From positions 248,360-312,359 of the forward strand of contig CAJNDS010001491.1 of NCBI GenBank assembly GCA_905221605.1: 64,000 nt of DNA, given 5' to 3'. The translations under genes were made by a program, and so were the position numbers. Shown here one piece after another: positions 10,533 to 17,905 of this stretch. Under the pieces are notes generated by a model that saw only the letters and a program-made list of their open reading frames with translations, made no database searches and was not told the DNA's origin. The DNA comes from Symbiodinium natans (lineage: Eukaryota > Sar > Dinophyceae > Suessiales > Symbiodiniaceae). Each line of letters begins with the position of its first letter. Positions within the stretch are counted from its first letter, which is position 1.

Positions 10533-10549
10533 TGGCCACGCCTTGTCAT
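9290..10549 (-). CDS. LINE ORF1, coiled-coil protein
   Basis: 419 codons from the first ATG in frame (the frame is open a little further upstream) to TAA. The N-terminal third is basic. A clear coiled coil follows at about residues 95-165 (EADMEHLAEELREANDVSAK). Then comes a Pro/Ser/Ala-rich stretch, and six aspartates near the C-terminus. LINE ORF1 proteins commonly bind RNA and trimerise through coiled coils. No CCHC knuckle is visible. ORF2 starts in the -1 frame only 17 nt downstream. Confidence 0.8.
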   Translation of the reverse strand: MTRRGQWQKTKGWEKGGSWSYWPGSWKPRTPKKDTAGSLTTYDAVTIESSQGSKAANHAGPTPTKQTEPSYIGHGDLIRTMQAAVTRGRKANTKAQKLKNEMCVREKKWEAFQAEMREKFITQRAQFEADMEHLAEELREANDVSAKAEEEMRQIAVKGLHGLQDMETGPESTETSRAHALAWEELVKSSAAGNASMETDMVTSAYLHQAMIAAQEDARVAKAQLAALQAAKSAPSWEPSQARDFAAAPSPSLLLGSPAAYTTPGHGQATHDPYQSSPSATTMRSHPATGLESLQTPTELSVPALAPCPKVGATIVPQAAPKASGIRRTSPGAGKAQGHAHRCPLKEATKAASSPNIGRLTAAENRSLTDKLAAKRAQVAADLGIPPSVPVVPIDDDDDDLQEPVLATEKSGNHLGTLE

Positions 10550-10766
10550 ACGGTTATCTGTGCCGTGATGTCGAAGAAGGGCAATAAGATGCCTGTGGTT
10601 GATTTGCCCGCCCTCTTTCAATCTGGCACGAGTCTGCGACCGTTTCCTCCTTGCGTTTCTGTGCCACGCAGGGGATCGTGCAAATGGAATATTGCACTGC
10701 GGCCTGGGGCTACGGCAATGTGTCTACCAGAGGCTGCTAGCTACGGGACACTCGATCCGAAACCCT

Positions 10767-10778
10767 CAAAGCAACATT
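10767..10778. repeat. LINE target-site duplication, 5' copy
   Basis: CAAAGCAACATT, matching 1426-1437, and preceded by AAACCCT as in the other copy. Fixes the 5' end of the LINE at about 10766. Confidence 0.85.
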
Positions 10779-10787
10779 GGTATTTAG

Positions 10788-10935
10788 CCTCATGTCCCGG
10801 CTGCCCAGTAACCTAGGCTTAAAAAGGGGGTTTAGGGTTTAGGGTTTAGGGTTTAGGGTTTAGGGTTTAGGGTTTAGGGTTTAGGGAACCTCAACCCCCC
10901 CAAAAAGGGAATAAGGGTACTACTGGGCATCCTAG
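10788..10935. mobile_element. Foldback element with nested TTTAGGG array
   Basis: Outer ends CCCAGTAACCTAGG and TACTGGGCATCCTAG are partly inverted. The centre holds about eight TTTAGGG units (10829-10887). The right end finishes in CCTAG, directly before a plus-strand exon-like piece, so it may act as an intron. Confidence 0.35.
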
Positions 10936-11002
10936 ATGTAGTCCTCGTCTCCGAGATCTGTTTTGACACGGAGATGGATCTGACCGCATGGCCCCTCTCC
11001 AG
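10936..11002 (+). CDS. Possible exon, unknown protein
   Basis: Open frame VVLVSEICFDTEMDLTAWPL between acceptor CCTAG and donor TCCAG|GTTCGT. It is isolated among minus-strand neighbours. No family recognised. Confidence 0.35.
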
Positions 11003-11368
11003 GTTCGTTTGTTTATTCTGTACTGTTCATGGTCTTGGGCTTAGGGTTTAGGGTTAGGTGTGCTAAAGAAATCCCGAATCCTAAGCTCTTTTGGGGAGTG
11101 CCATCATCCTATACTTATTACTGATTCATGGTTTAGGGGTGACAAAGAAGCACTCAACTCTATCCTTCCCATATAGTGATCCATAGCATCTTGGCTAGAA
11201 GCCCTGTGATGCAACAGGATGATCGGGGGACACGCTTTTGGAGGCGACTGGGCTTTGAGCCATAGATGTATCATCTGTTCTACATGACGAGGTGCTGATT
11301 ATGATGAGTTGCTGCCTTACTATAGGACCCAAGAAGGGAGCCTAAATGAGACCCTAAACCCTAAACCC

Positions 11369-11579
11369 TCAACCCTCAACCCTCAACAGCCCCTGCCGCT
11401 TGGTTTTATGCCGCGCGGCCAGGAATCCGGCATCAAGCACAATGGGTCCGTACACGGTCCTCGCAAAGCTCTTTGCTGCGAAACTGAAGTCAACGTCAAA
11501 GCCCCGTGCGAGGAGCAAGGTGTGCAGATCACCAGCGGCAAGGCGAGTGGGCGTGGAAAATACGAGGTGGCGGATATTC
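11369..11579 (-). CDS. FkbM-type methyltransferase, C-terminal exon
   Basis: Acceptor GCATGAG|G, then NIRHLVFSTPTRL, LLLARGFDVDF and TVYGPIVLDAGFLAARH. This matches the usual C-terminal region of FkbM methyltransferases (R-L-V-ST-H/P, then GW/GF, then YGP-V/I-D-G-L). Entering phase 2 joins cleanly to the exon at 11804-11844. The frame then runs to a stop at 11369, although a GC donor at about 11391 is also possible. Confidence 0.6.
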
Positions 11580-11610
11580 CTCATGCAACGACGGCTTCAA
11601 GGTTTATCAG

Positions 11611-11758
11611 GGTTAAGGCTAGGGGCGCTATTTGGGGGGCCAGGAGACAGAGCTTCCTAAAGTTCCTAAAGGTCTAGGGCACCCGGTTAAGTCTAGGAGC
11701 GCTATTTGGGAGGTCAGGGGACAGAGCTTCCTAAAGTTCCTAAAGGTCTAGGGCACCC
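11611..11758. repeat. 74-bp tandem duplication
   Basis: Two adjacent units starting GGTTAAG at 11611 and 11685, differing at a few positions. They lie in the intron between the last two FkbM exons. Confidence 0.85.
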
Positions 11759-11803
11759 GGTACCCTAGACCCCAAGAGCACACTGAGCCATCCAAGCATC
11801 TGC

Positions 11804-11844
11804 AAAAGGCGGCTCCCCCGAACCAGCTTCCGCTGAACATCTTC
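11804..11844 (-). CDS. FkbM methyltransferase microexon
   Basis: 41 nt, EDVQRKLVRGSRL plus two bases. Acceptor ATGGGAG|GAAG, donor CTTTT|GCAGAT (GC). Phase 0 in, phase 2 out, which matches both flanking exons. Joined, it reads HVDMAE-EDVQRKLV...RLL-NIRHLV, as expected after the FkbM metal/SAM-site region. Confidence 0.5.
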
Positions 11845-11869
11845 CTCCCATTGGAGGAGGGGTGCACGG

Positions 11870-12029
11870 GGTTTAGGGTTTAGGGTTTAGGGTTAGGGTT
11901 TAGGGTTTAGGGTTTAGGGTTTAGGGTTTAGGGTTTAGGGTTTAGGGTTTAGGGTTTAGGGTTTAGGGTTTAGGGTTTAGGGTTTAGGGTTTAGGGTTTA
12001 GGGTTTAGGGTTTAGGGTTTAGGGTTTAA
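11870..12029. repeat. TTTAGGG array
   Basis: About 23 plus-strand units, nearly perfect. They lie within the intron between FkbM exons, so the transcript carries them as CCCTAAA. Confidence 0.95.
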
Positions 12030-12275
12030 GCCCTGGAACCTGAGGTTCTTCAGATTCAGTTGGCTTTAGCAGGCTTTAATAGGCCTTGCTCAAGACATTC
12101 TTGGCGCCTTATGGCGTCTAGAGTCTAGAGGGCCTACAATTTTGGGACCTATACGGGCTATTATGGGGCTTGTAGGTTTTTTCGGCTGCCGACAGGGGTT
12201 CTCCCCAAACCCTAGACCCAAAACTCAAAACCCTAAACCCTGAACCCTAAACCCTGTTCAGAGAAAAAGAATGGC

Positions 12276-12350
12276 CTCCGCCATGTCGACGTGCAGGAAA
12301 TCTATCGCCCCAAAGCGGCGGAGCAAGGCATCCTGCAGCTCAAGAAGCGG
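12276..12350 (-). CDS. FkbM methyltransferase exon with FLHVDMAE motif
   Basis: 25 codons, PLLELQDALLRRFGAIDFLH then VDMAE. The segment FG-IDFLH-D is the hallmark FkbM motif (usually DFLHxDxxGAE). Acceptor CTAAAG|CCG. Donor GCGGAG|GCCATT (GC). Phase 0 at both ends. Without splicing it would end at a TGA at 12258. Confidence 0.6.
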
Positions 12351-12361
12351 CTTTAGGTTGT

Positions 12362-12460
12362 CTAGGGTTTAGGGTTTAGGGTTTAGGGTTTAGGGTTTAG
12401 GGTTTAGGGTTTCGGGTTTAGGGTTCAGGGTTTCGGGTTTAATGAGGGTTTGGGCTTCTC
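12362..12460. repeat. TTTAGGG array with TTTCGGG variants
   Basis: Telomere-type units on the plus strand, immediately upstream (minus-strand sense) of an FkbM exon. Confidence 0.85.
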
Positions 12461-12975
12461 TAGGGTGTTAAGGGTTTGATTAATGAGGGGCTTTAGTTTT
12501 TTCATTGGGTTGAATTAGGGTTTAGGGCTTAGCTAGGGTTTAAGGGTTTAACAGGGCCTAATTAGCTAATCAGGGTTTTGGGTTTACTTTCTTGTAGTTT
12601 TCATTTTTTCGGAGGGGGCGGGGGGTGGGGTCGGGTGTACTTGCTAGCCCAAAATTACTATGACTCCAACATTCTATACCTCTAACATTCTGGAGTTGGC
12701 TAAGGTGACTTGACAAGGGAGCGTAGAACCCGCAACAAAAAAAGGGGGCAAAAGGGTGGCCACTGGACTACCAAGTGTGGGGCTTAGGCGGCTCCGTGGA
12801 GCAGCCGCACCTCCTCCGAGCTCACCTGATGCCCTGGAGACGGGTTTAGGGTTTAGGGTTTATGGCCCTGAACTCAGGGTTCAGGGTTTAGGGTTTAGGG
12901 TTCAGGGTTCAAGGCTTCGGGATGTTTGTAGCTTAGTGCGTTGGTAAACTACAGCGTCTGCACGCAAACAGCAGC

Positions 12976-13100
12976 CCTGAGTCCAGGAGAGATGAGCTCA
13001 GGCGATTTGCGAAGATGATGGTGTTGCAGAGCTTGTCAATGTCGTTGCTCTGGAGGTGGTCGGTCAGGCGAGATGCGGGAATCACGTGGTTTATCAGCAC
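12976..13100 (-). CDS. FkbM methyltransferase gene, internal exon
   Basis: 125 nt beginning VLINHVIPASRLTDHLQSND. Acceptor CCTAAG|GTG, donor CTCAGG|GCTGCT (GC). Phase 0 in, 2 out. In FkbM proteins this position follows the SAM-binding strand and helps form the second half of the Rossmann fold. Identity rests on its neighbours. Confidence 0.5.
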
Positions 13101-13234
13101 CTTAGGGGCTGAATACCATAGCCCAAAACAGGTCAACCTTCTATTAAAATTATTAGTAAGATGACTAATTATATATAACCAAAAAGGTTGAAGGTTTCCT
13201 AACCCTAAACCCTAAACCCTAAACCCTAAGGCAC

Positions 13235-13357
13235 AAGGTTGCAGGAGCCGTCGGGGTATCGTCGCCTGAAGGCTTTGGCCGCCTTCGGCCCCCAATAGCT
13301 GGCGTGTGTGGCGACTTCGACGACCACGAAGGAGCCCGAGGACGCGCCCTCAATGGC
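13235..13357 (-). CDS. FkbM methyltransferase exon, SAM-binding region
   Basis: 41 codons including SGSFVVVEVATHASYWGPKA and AFRRRYPDGSC. It resembles the FkbM motif I region (V-E-L/I-G-x-W-G-x-AA-A). The usual glycine is replaced in VEVATHASYWG, so catalytic status is uncertain. Acceptor GACAG|GCC, donor CTT|GTGCCT. Phase 0 at both ends. Confidence 0.55.
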
Positions 13358-13362
13358 CTGTC

Positions 13363-13490
13363 AGGGTTTAGGGTTTAGGGTTTAGGGTTTAGGGTTTAGG
13401 GTTTAGGGTTTAGGGTTTAGGGTTTAGGGTTTAGGGTTTAGGGTTTAGGGTTTAGGGTTTAGGGTTTATGGTTTAGGGTTTAGGGTTTAG
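13363..13490. repeat. TTTAGGG array
   Basis: About 18 plus-strand heptamers in the intron between FkbM exons 13235-13357 and 13697-13778. Confidence 0.95.
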
Positions 13491-13696
13491 GGTACACTAG
13501 CCTCAAATCCTCAGACCCTGAGGAGATGAATCCCGGGTCCCCCTAAGGATTAATCCTGGGTCTCTTCTGCGGCCAGTCGACCGTCAAACAGAGATGAGGG
13601 TTTAGGGTTCAGGGTTTAGGGTTAGGGTTTAGGGCTAGGGTTTAGGGTTTAGGGTATAGGGTTTAGGGTTTAGGGCTTCAGGGTTTAGGGTTTGGC

Positions 13697-13778
13697 CTGC
13701 AGAAGGGAGATTGTCTCCAAGTAGTCCTCCCCGGCCACCGGCCCCCAAGGCAGCCCGGCACACTCGAGCGCGCGAGTC
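13697..13778 (-). CDS. FkbM methyltransferase gene, internal exon
   Basis: 27 codons, TRALECAGLPWGPVAGEDYL then ETISLLQ. Acceptor AATCAG|G, donor CTGCAG|GCCAAA (GC). Phase 2 in, 0 out, so it joins the next exon as ISLLQ-AIEGASSGSF, the order seen before motif I in many FkbM proteins. A small open piece at 13548-13600 may be an extra exon. Confidence 0.55.
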
Positions 13779-13786
13779 CTGATTCT

Positions 13787-14085
13787 GGTTTAGGGTTTAG
13801 GGTTTAGGGTTTAGGGTTTAGGGTTTAGGGTTTAGGGTTTAGGGTTTAGGGTTTAGGGTTTAGGGTTTAGGGTTTAGGGTTTAGGGTTTAGGGTTTAGGG
13901 TTTAGGGTTTAGGGTTAGTGTTTAGGGTTTAGGGTTTAGGGTTTAGGGTTTAGGGTTTAGGGTTTAGGGTTTAGGGTTTAGGGTTTAGGGTTTAGGGTTT
14001 AGGGTTTAGGGTTTAGGGTTTAGGGTTTAGGGTTTAGGGTTTAGGGTTCCGGGTTCAGGGTTTAGGGTTTAGGGTTTAGGGTGCC
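13787..14085. repeat. Longest perfect TTTAGGG array in the window
   Basis: About 40 plus-strand heptamers with one or two broken units. Interstitial, in a long FkbM intron. Confidence 0.95.
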
Positions 14086-14089
14086 GCTC

Positions 14090-14700
14090 GACCCATGCAG
14101 GCCTGCAAAGGAGACCAAGAAAAAATGACTAAAGATAAAATAGTACAAAGAGAAATGCCCTTCAACCCTGAAACCCTTAAACCCTTAAAATCACTTAAAC
14201 CCTTGAAACCCGTAAAACGCCATAAAAACCCGTAAGCCCTTTAAATCACTTAAACCCTTGAAACCCTTTATCCATAAAAACCCTTCAGCCCTTAAAATCA
14301 CTGAAACCCTGAAACCCTTAAAAGCCCTTAAACCCTTAAATACACTTGAAACCCCTGAACCCTTAACAACCCTTAACAACCCTTAACAACCCTTATCAAC
14401 CCTTAAAAACCCTTAACAAGCCTTTAAAAACCCTTAAAACCCCTTAACAAAAGCCCTTAAAAACGCTTAACAACCCTTAAACAGCTTTAAACCCTGGAAC
14501 TCTTGAACCCTTAAACCCTGAAACCCTAAATTAGCACTTAAGCGAAAGGTTCTTGGGTCTAGACCCAGGAGTAACCTAGGAATAAAAGGGTGTTTTAAGG
14601 GGTAAGGGAACCACAACCCTAAAAAATGTAGGTAAGGGACCCCTTATATAGACCCCCAACTAGTAGGATTCCCTGAGAACAAGGCAAGAGTCAAAGAAAT
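14090..14700. other. Intron: AAACCCTT low-complexity DNA plus foldback fragments
   Basis: Degenerate repeats of CCCTTAAA type, then partial inverted-repeat elements (CAGGAGTAACCTAGG near 14565, ACTAGTAGGATTCCC near 14650). No coding piece longer than a few codons was seen apart from a possible microexon near 14093-14120. Confidence 0.5.
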
Positions 14701-14732
14701 TCCCTCAACTTCACGGCAGTCGTAGCGAAGGC

Positions 14733-14785
14733 CTAGCCAGTCTGTTGCCCAGGACACAGCTCGCGGTCTTCTTGGGATCTGGGGC
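14733..14785 (-). CDS. FkbM methyltransferase gene, small exon
   Basis: APDPKKTASCVLGNRLA plus two bases. Acceptor GGAGAG|GCCCC, donor GGCTAG|GCCTTC (GC). Phase 0 in, 2 out, matching 13697-13778. If not spliced at that donor it would stop at 14711. Confidence 0.5.
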
Positions 14786-14804
14786 CTCTCCCTGCAGGAG
14801 GGTG
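14781..14804. repeat. Direct repeat flanking an intron (copy 1)
   Basis: 24 bp, 23 matching 14954-14977. It spans the 3' splice junction. Confidence 0.85.
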
Positions 14805-14953
14805 CCCTAAAAAAGGACATGAGCATAAGCCTTTTTTATCAGGACATCCTACCTTATGGGGCTTCACTATACAAGGGGATTTGTGTAAGGATCATTGTAA
14901 GGGGACTTATATGATAAGGAGATCCCTATCCTAAGTTTTTTATGCGCTTTTTT

Positions 14954-14977
14954 GGGGCCTCTCCCAGCAGGAGGGTG
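14954..14977. repeat. Direct repeat flanking an intron (copy 2)
   Basis: Second copy of the 24-bp duplication. It spans the 5' splice junction. Removing one copy plus the intervening DNA restores a continuous frame. Confidence 0.85.
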
Positions 14978-15020
14978 TCCAGGCTTTCACCAGCGGGTGG
15001 TGGGGAAAGCACCTTCGTGG
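14959..15020 (-). CDS. FkbM methyltransferase gene, exon
   Basis: 62 nt encoding TKVLSPPPAGESLDTLLLGE. Acceptor TGGGAG|CC, donor GGAGAG|GCCCC (GC). Phase 1 in, 0 out. Its 3' end lies in a 24-bp duplication shared with the next exon's start. Confidence 0.5.
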
Positions 15021-15041
15021 CTCCCATGGGTTGAACACAGC

Positions 15042-15164
15042 CTTGGTCGCTCAGGAACCGAAATATCATAAGGGCACCTTATTGGGGGTTGGTTACAAAA
15101 GAAAGCAAGGGGTGGGGCCTTGAAACCAAAGAAAGGGGCAGAAGGGTCGCACCGGACTACCAAG
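15042..15164. mobile_element. Foldback family B (CTTGGT...ACCAAG)
   Basis: Inverted ends CTTGGTCGCTCAG and CCGGACTACCAAG, with the family's interior landmarks (AAGGGCACC, GGTTGGTTAC, GAAACCAAAGAAA). Within a 318-nt FkbM intron. Confidence 0.7.
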
Positions 15165-15207
15165 CAGCACACTGGTCCTTCTCGCACTTGGACGTGTGGT
15201 TTGCAAG

Positions 15208-15319
15208 GGACCTTAGGGACCAATTGAACCCTAAAATTGGGGCCATTTACTATGCAACTTTTATTTAAATTAAGGTATATGAACCATAAATCCTTTTAGG
15301 GCTCATTTCGTCCCCTAGG
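15208..15319. mobile_element. Foldback family H
   Basis: Ends CTTAGGGACCAATTGAACCC and GGGCTCATTTCGTCCCCTAG are inverted copies. The interior TTAAGGTATATGAACC is shared with 63234-63404. Confidence 0.7.
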
Positions 15320-15338
15320 GACAGCAGCAGCTGTCTGC

Positions 15339-15503
15339 CTTTGAGCTTGAATGACCAGCCGTCGCCCAGGTGCGCGTGCTTCCGGTACGCCCTGTCCCAC
15401 CACTGCATCTCTTGGGCATGCTGCTCCAGGAACAACACCTCCTCCTCAATCTTCAACATGGGATACCGGGCTTGAACAGACGCCACGGCACAGGTCTCGT
15501 TGC
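15339..15503 (-). CDS. FkbM methyltransferase gene, upstream exon
   Basis: 165 nt, including YPMLKIEEEVLFLEQHAQEM and YRKHAHLGDGWSFKLK. Acceptor GCTAAG|GC, donor CAAAG|GCAGAC (GC). Leaves phase 1, matching the next exon. The start of the gene lies further upstream and was not found. Confidence 0.5.
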
Positions 15504-15599
15504 CTTAGCTTGCGTAATCACCAGAGGCTGAAACAGGTTGATCTGTCTTGTCTTCTTCTTATTGGATGTTGTTCTAAATTCTTATGCCAAGCCTAAGGC

Positions 15600-16290
15600 C
15601 GTAGGGTTCCCTTGCGCCTCGCCGTTGCGCCGCCTTGCGCCGTGCTAGTGTTTGGCCACGTCGGCAAACATGCCAACGAAAAAACGTGGTACCGACAAGG
15701 TTTTCTGGGGGTTTGTACTATGTACTAGAAGCGATGTTTCCATAAGCTGGCTGGATTGTCACTGTTTCGTCGTTCGAGCTCAGTACTGGAAGCGATGATT
15801 CCGTAATGCGGCTGGATTGTCGCTGTTTTGAAGTCTAGGCTTAACTTAGCACCGGAATCGATGTTTCATGACATGTACAAACCAGTTTTATTGTGTCAGG
15901 GCCCATGGCTCCACATCGGCCACGCGGTCTTGCGCCAGCCTTGCGCGTCCCTTGCGACGCGAGTCCCGCTGACAAACTAAACTCTAGACTCTAGACCCAC
16001 TAACCTCTAACCCTGAACACATCCTATACGAAACCATCCTAAACCCTAAGCCCCCCAGACCCTAGCCCCAAAACCCTCAACCTAAACCCTAACCTCTAAC
16101 CCTAACACCTAAACTTGCAGACCCCTGACCTTGTACACGACAAGGCAGCGGCCTGATCTTAGAGTCTTGGGCTCCTGGCCCTTGCGCTCGCCCTTGCGCC
16201 CCGTTGCGCCGTGCTGGTTTTTGGCGCCATAGTTACACGAAGGCAACATACGTGTGGCCGGCCCAATTAAACACGAAGAGGCGGGGGTTT
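15600..16290. other. No clear gene; local duplications
   Basis: Contains a degenerate tandem repeat (AGAAGCGATG..GGCTGGATTGTC at about 15722 and 15784, weakly at 15851) and two related TTGCGCC-rich pieces at about 15610 and 16180. Decayed telomere-like DNA lies near 15980-16120. Confidence 0.5.
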
Positions 16291-16292
16291 AG

Positions 16293-16495
16293 AACAACGC
16301 CCTTATAGAAGACAAAGAAGCCAAAAGCCTGACATGTGGAACGCTCTACTACTGGCTAAGCAAGTTTGAACTTGATGTAGCTTTTGCCGAGAAGCCCTCG
16401 TTGTCAAAAGCCGCCATGGCCAGCACAGCACGCGAGCATGTCGCCAGCTGTTTCTCAGCTGCCTTATCAACCCAAACCATGCTACAGGAAGCCTG
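16293..16495 (+). CDS. Exon-like ORF, unknown protein
   Basis: Acceptor TTTAG|AAC, then a 67-codon open frame containing LYYWLSKFELDVAFAEKPSL, to donor GCCTG|GTATAC. Reading on would stop at TAA in the telomere array. It is opposite in strand to its neighbours and convergent with 16582-16867. Not recognised. Confidence 0.4.
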
Positions 16496-16499
16496 GTAT

Positions 16500-16566
16500 A
16501 CACCCTAAACCCTAAACCCTAAACCCTAAACCCTAAACCCTAAACCCTAAACCCTAAACCCTAAAC
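16500..16566. repeat. CCCTAAA array
   Basis: About nine units directly after the plus-strand exon at 16293-16495. Confidence 0.95.
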
Positions 16567-16581
16567 CTTGTACAAACAAAG

Positions 16582-16668
16582 CTATCCAAAAAGTAAGGCT
16601 TGGGGTTCTGAAGGTACAACTGACCCTCGTGGCAGGCGCAAGAAGTCCAAGCACAAAGCACGCACCTC
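16582..16668 (-). CDS. Two-exon ORF, exon 2
   Basis: Begins after CCGAAG|GAGGTG and encodes EVRALCLDFLRLPRGSVVPS to a TAG stop. Joined to 16793-16867 it gives a 53-residue ORF from ATG to stop. The ATG may be internal to a longer gene with exon-like pieces at about 16958-17010, 17164-17230 and 17500-17690. Confidence 0.5.
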   Translation of the reverse strand, partial: EVRALCLDFLRLPRGSVVPSEPQALLFG

Positions 16669-16692
16669 CTTCGGCCTCGTAAGCTGGAACCC
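16665..16692. repeat. 28-bp duplication flanking a telomeric intron (copy 1)
   Basis: 27 of 28 bases match 16789-16816. Contains TTCGGCCTCGTAAGCTGG. Confidence 0.9.
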
Positions 16693-16788
16693 TAGACCCT
16701 AAACCCTAAACCCTAAACCCTAAACCCTAAACCCTAAACCCTAAACCCTAAACCCTAAACCCTAAACCCTAACCCTAAAACCCTAAAC
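16693..16788. repeat. CCCTAAA array between duplicated exon ends
   Basis: About 13 heptamers, TTTAGGG on the coding (minus) strand. With one copy of the duplication it makes a 124-nt intron of the two-exon ORF. Confidence 0.9.
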
Positions 16789-16816
16789 CCTCTTTCGGCC
16801 TCGTAAGCTGGAACCC
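16789..16816. repeat. 28-bp duplication flanking a telomeric intron (copy 2)
   Basis: Partner of 16665-16692. Together they look like a target-site duplication around the inserted array. Confidence 0.9.
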
Positions 16817-16867
16817 CCCAGTGTCCAGCTTGTGCAACCGCTGAATCAGCTGCCTTAGCTGCTTCAT
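16793..16867 (-). CDS. Two-exon ORF, exon 1 with ATG
   Basis: 25 codons, MKQLRQLIQRLHKLDTGGFQ then LTRPK. The donor is GA (CCGAAA|GAGG) or GC (ACGAG|GCCG). Either choice with the matching site in the other duplication copy restores the uninterrupted frame. Unspliced, the frame stops within the array. Confidence 0.5.
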
Positions 16868-17029
16868 TTTGGGGTTTAGGGTTTATGGTTTAGGGTTCAG
16901 GAATAAAAGGAATGCTCGAAGTGTAAGGGGGTGAAACCCAAAACCCTCAAACACAGGGGTTGCCCTCGCACTTGTGCAACAAGTTCGACAACAAGAAGCG
17001 CCGAAACCCTAAATCCCTTCTGTCTACAC

Positions 17030-17165
17030 CCTCATGGGAGTTTACGACAATAAGGGATCCCTGATACAAGCCCCCCAACTAGTAGGATTCTCTTATAAGA
17101 AGGACCCCAATAAGGTACCCCTAAACCCTAAACTCAAACCCTAAACCCCTAATTTCGGAAACCCC
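17030..17165. mobile_element. Foldback family E with telomere-like insert
   Basis: Left end GGGAGTTTACGACAATAAGGG, centre ACTAGTAGGATTCTCTTAT, right end TTTCGGAAACCCC. A short AAACCCT array interrupts the right arm. Related copies: 44199, 46868, 56548, 60332. Confidence 0.6.
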
Positions 17166-17499
17166 TCATCTAGTGGTCAGGTAAGCCGCAAGGCCTGACA
17201 GCAGGAGGATGGCTCACTCCTTCCCGCCAAGCAGCTCCGCCTCTCCTTTTTTTAGAGATTTAGGGGTTTAGGGGGTTTAGGGTTTAGGACTTGGGGGGTT
17301 TAGGGTTTAGGACTTGGGGGGTTTAGGGTTTAGGGTTTAGGGTTTAGGGATAAAGTTTCTGGTTTAGGGTTTTGGGTTTGGGTTTCGGGTTGAGGGGGTG
17401 TTCTTATAATCTAAGGATTCTCTTGCATAATTAAGGGGTACCCCTAATTTAGGATGCTTCTGGCTCTCATGACATAGGGTTGCGGCGTTTCAGGATTTC

Positions 17500-17690
17500 A
17501 GGGTTTAGGGCCAACGGTCTCCTCCAGCGTGTCAAAGCAATTGAAGCGGCTGTCGCAGACTTTCTCGAGCCATGGTGTGTTCGCCAGACATTCTGGTCGT
17601 TTCCCACGCCGCAGTGCTGGCAATGCCCATACGCCAAGATATCCGTTCTGCTCGGTTATGGCCTGGGTTGAAGCCAGTACTGCGTCCGAA
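17500..17690 (-). CDS. Exon-like ORF, unknown protein
   Basis: Long open minus frame with WALPALRRGKRPECLANTPW and EKVCDSRFNCFDTLEETVG. Edges uncertain. It may belong upstream of the two-exon ORF at 16582-16867. No family recognised. Confidence 0.4.
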
Positions 17691-17769
17691 TTAAGCCCTG
17701 AGCCCTTCAGATTTAGGGCTTCTCCTCCGCTCCGCTCCCAGCGGGAGTGCGCAGGCTTGGGTGTTTTCT

Positions 17770-17905
17770 TCAGGCTTTTGCTGCCCAGGGCGCCGTGTTG
17801 CGAATGAAGTAGAGGGCTGGAGGAAAGCAGTAGGGTGGCAGCTCAAGGTTATACTCGTGGTAGCCGATGACTTGGGACGTTTGGGGGTCGAGGTCATGCA
17901 CCAAC
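17770..17905 (-). CDS. SAM methyltransferase, C-terminal exon
   Basis: VHDLDPQTSQVIGYHEYNLE, then LPPYCFPPALYFIRNTAPW and a TGA stop. The pattern YNLELPPYCFPPALYF is typical of the C-terminal end of class I methyltransferases with an LDVPCGD motif I. Acceptor GACCAAG|G. Phase 2 in, matching 18100-18165. Confidence 0.7.

Larger units (their letters stand above)
1438..10766 (-). mobile_element. Full-length LINE (non-LTR retrotransposon)
   Basis: About 9.3 kb between two copies of CAAAGCAACATT. On the minus strand: a 5' leader of about 0.2 kb, coiled-coil ORF1, a giant ORF2, a 3' UTR of about 130 nt and an (AAACAG)n tail abutting the target duplication. The intact frames and near-identical duplications suggest recent insertion. 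LINEs move by target-primed reverse transcription using the encoded endonuclease and RT. The domain order (RNase H first) is unusual. It sits in the same orientation as the neighbouring methyltransferase genes. Confidence 0.9.

Noticed and set aside
12925-13000. tRNA-like A box (TAGCTTAGTGCGTTGG) with a 4-bp D-stem
   Set aside because: No anticodon stem of proper length and no B box follow; a minus-strand exon overlaps.
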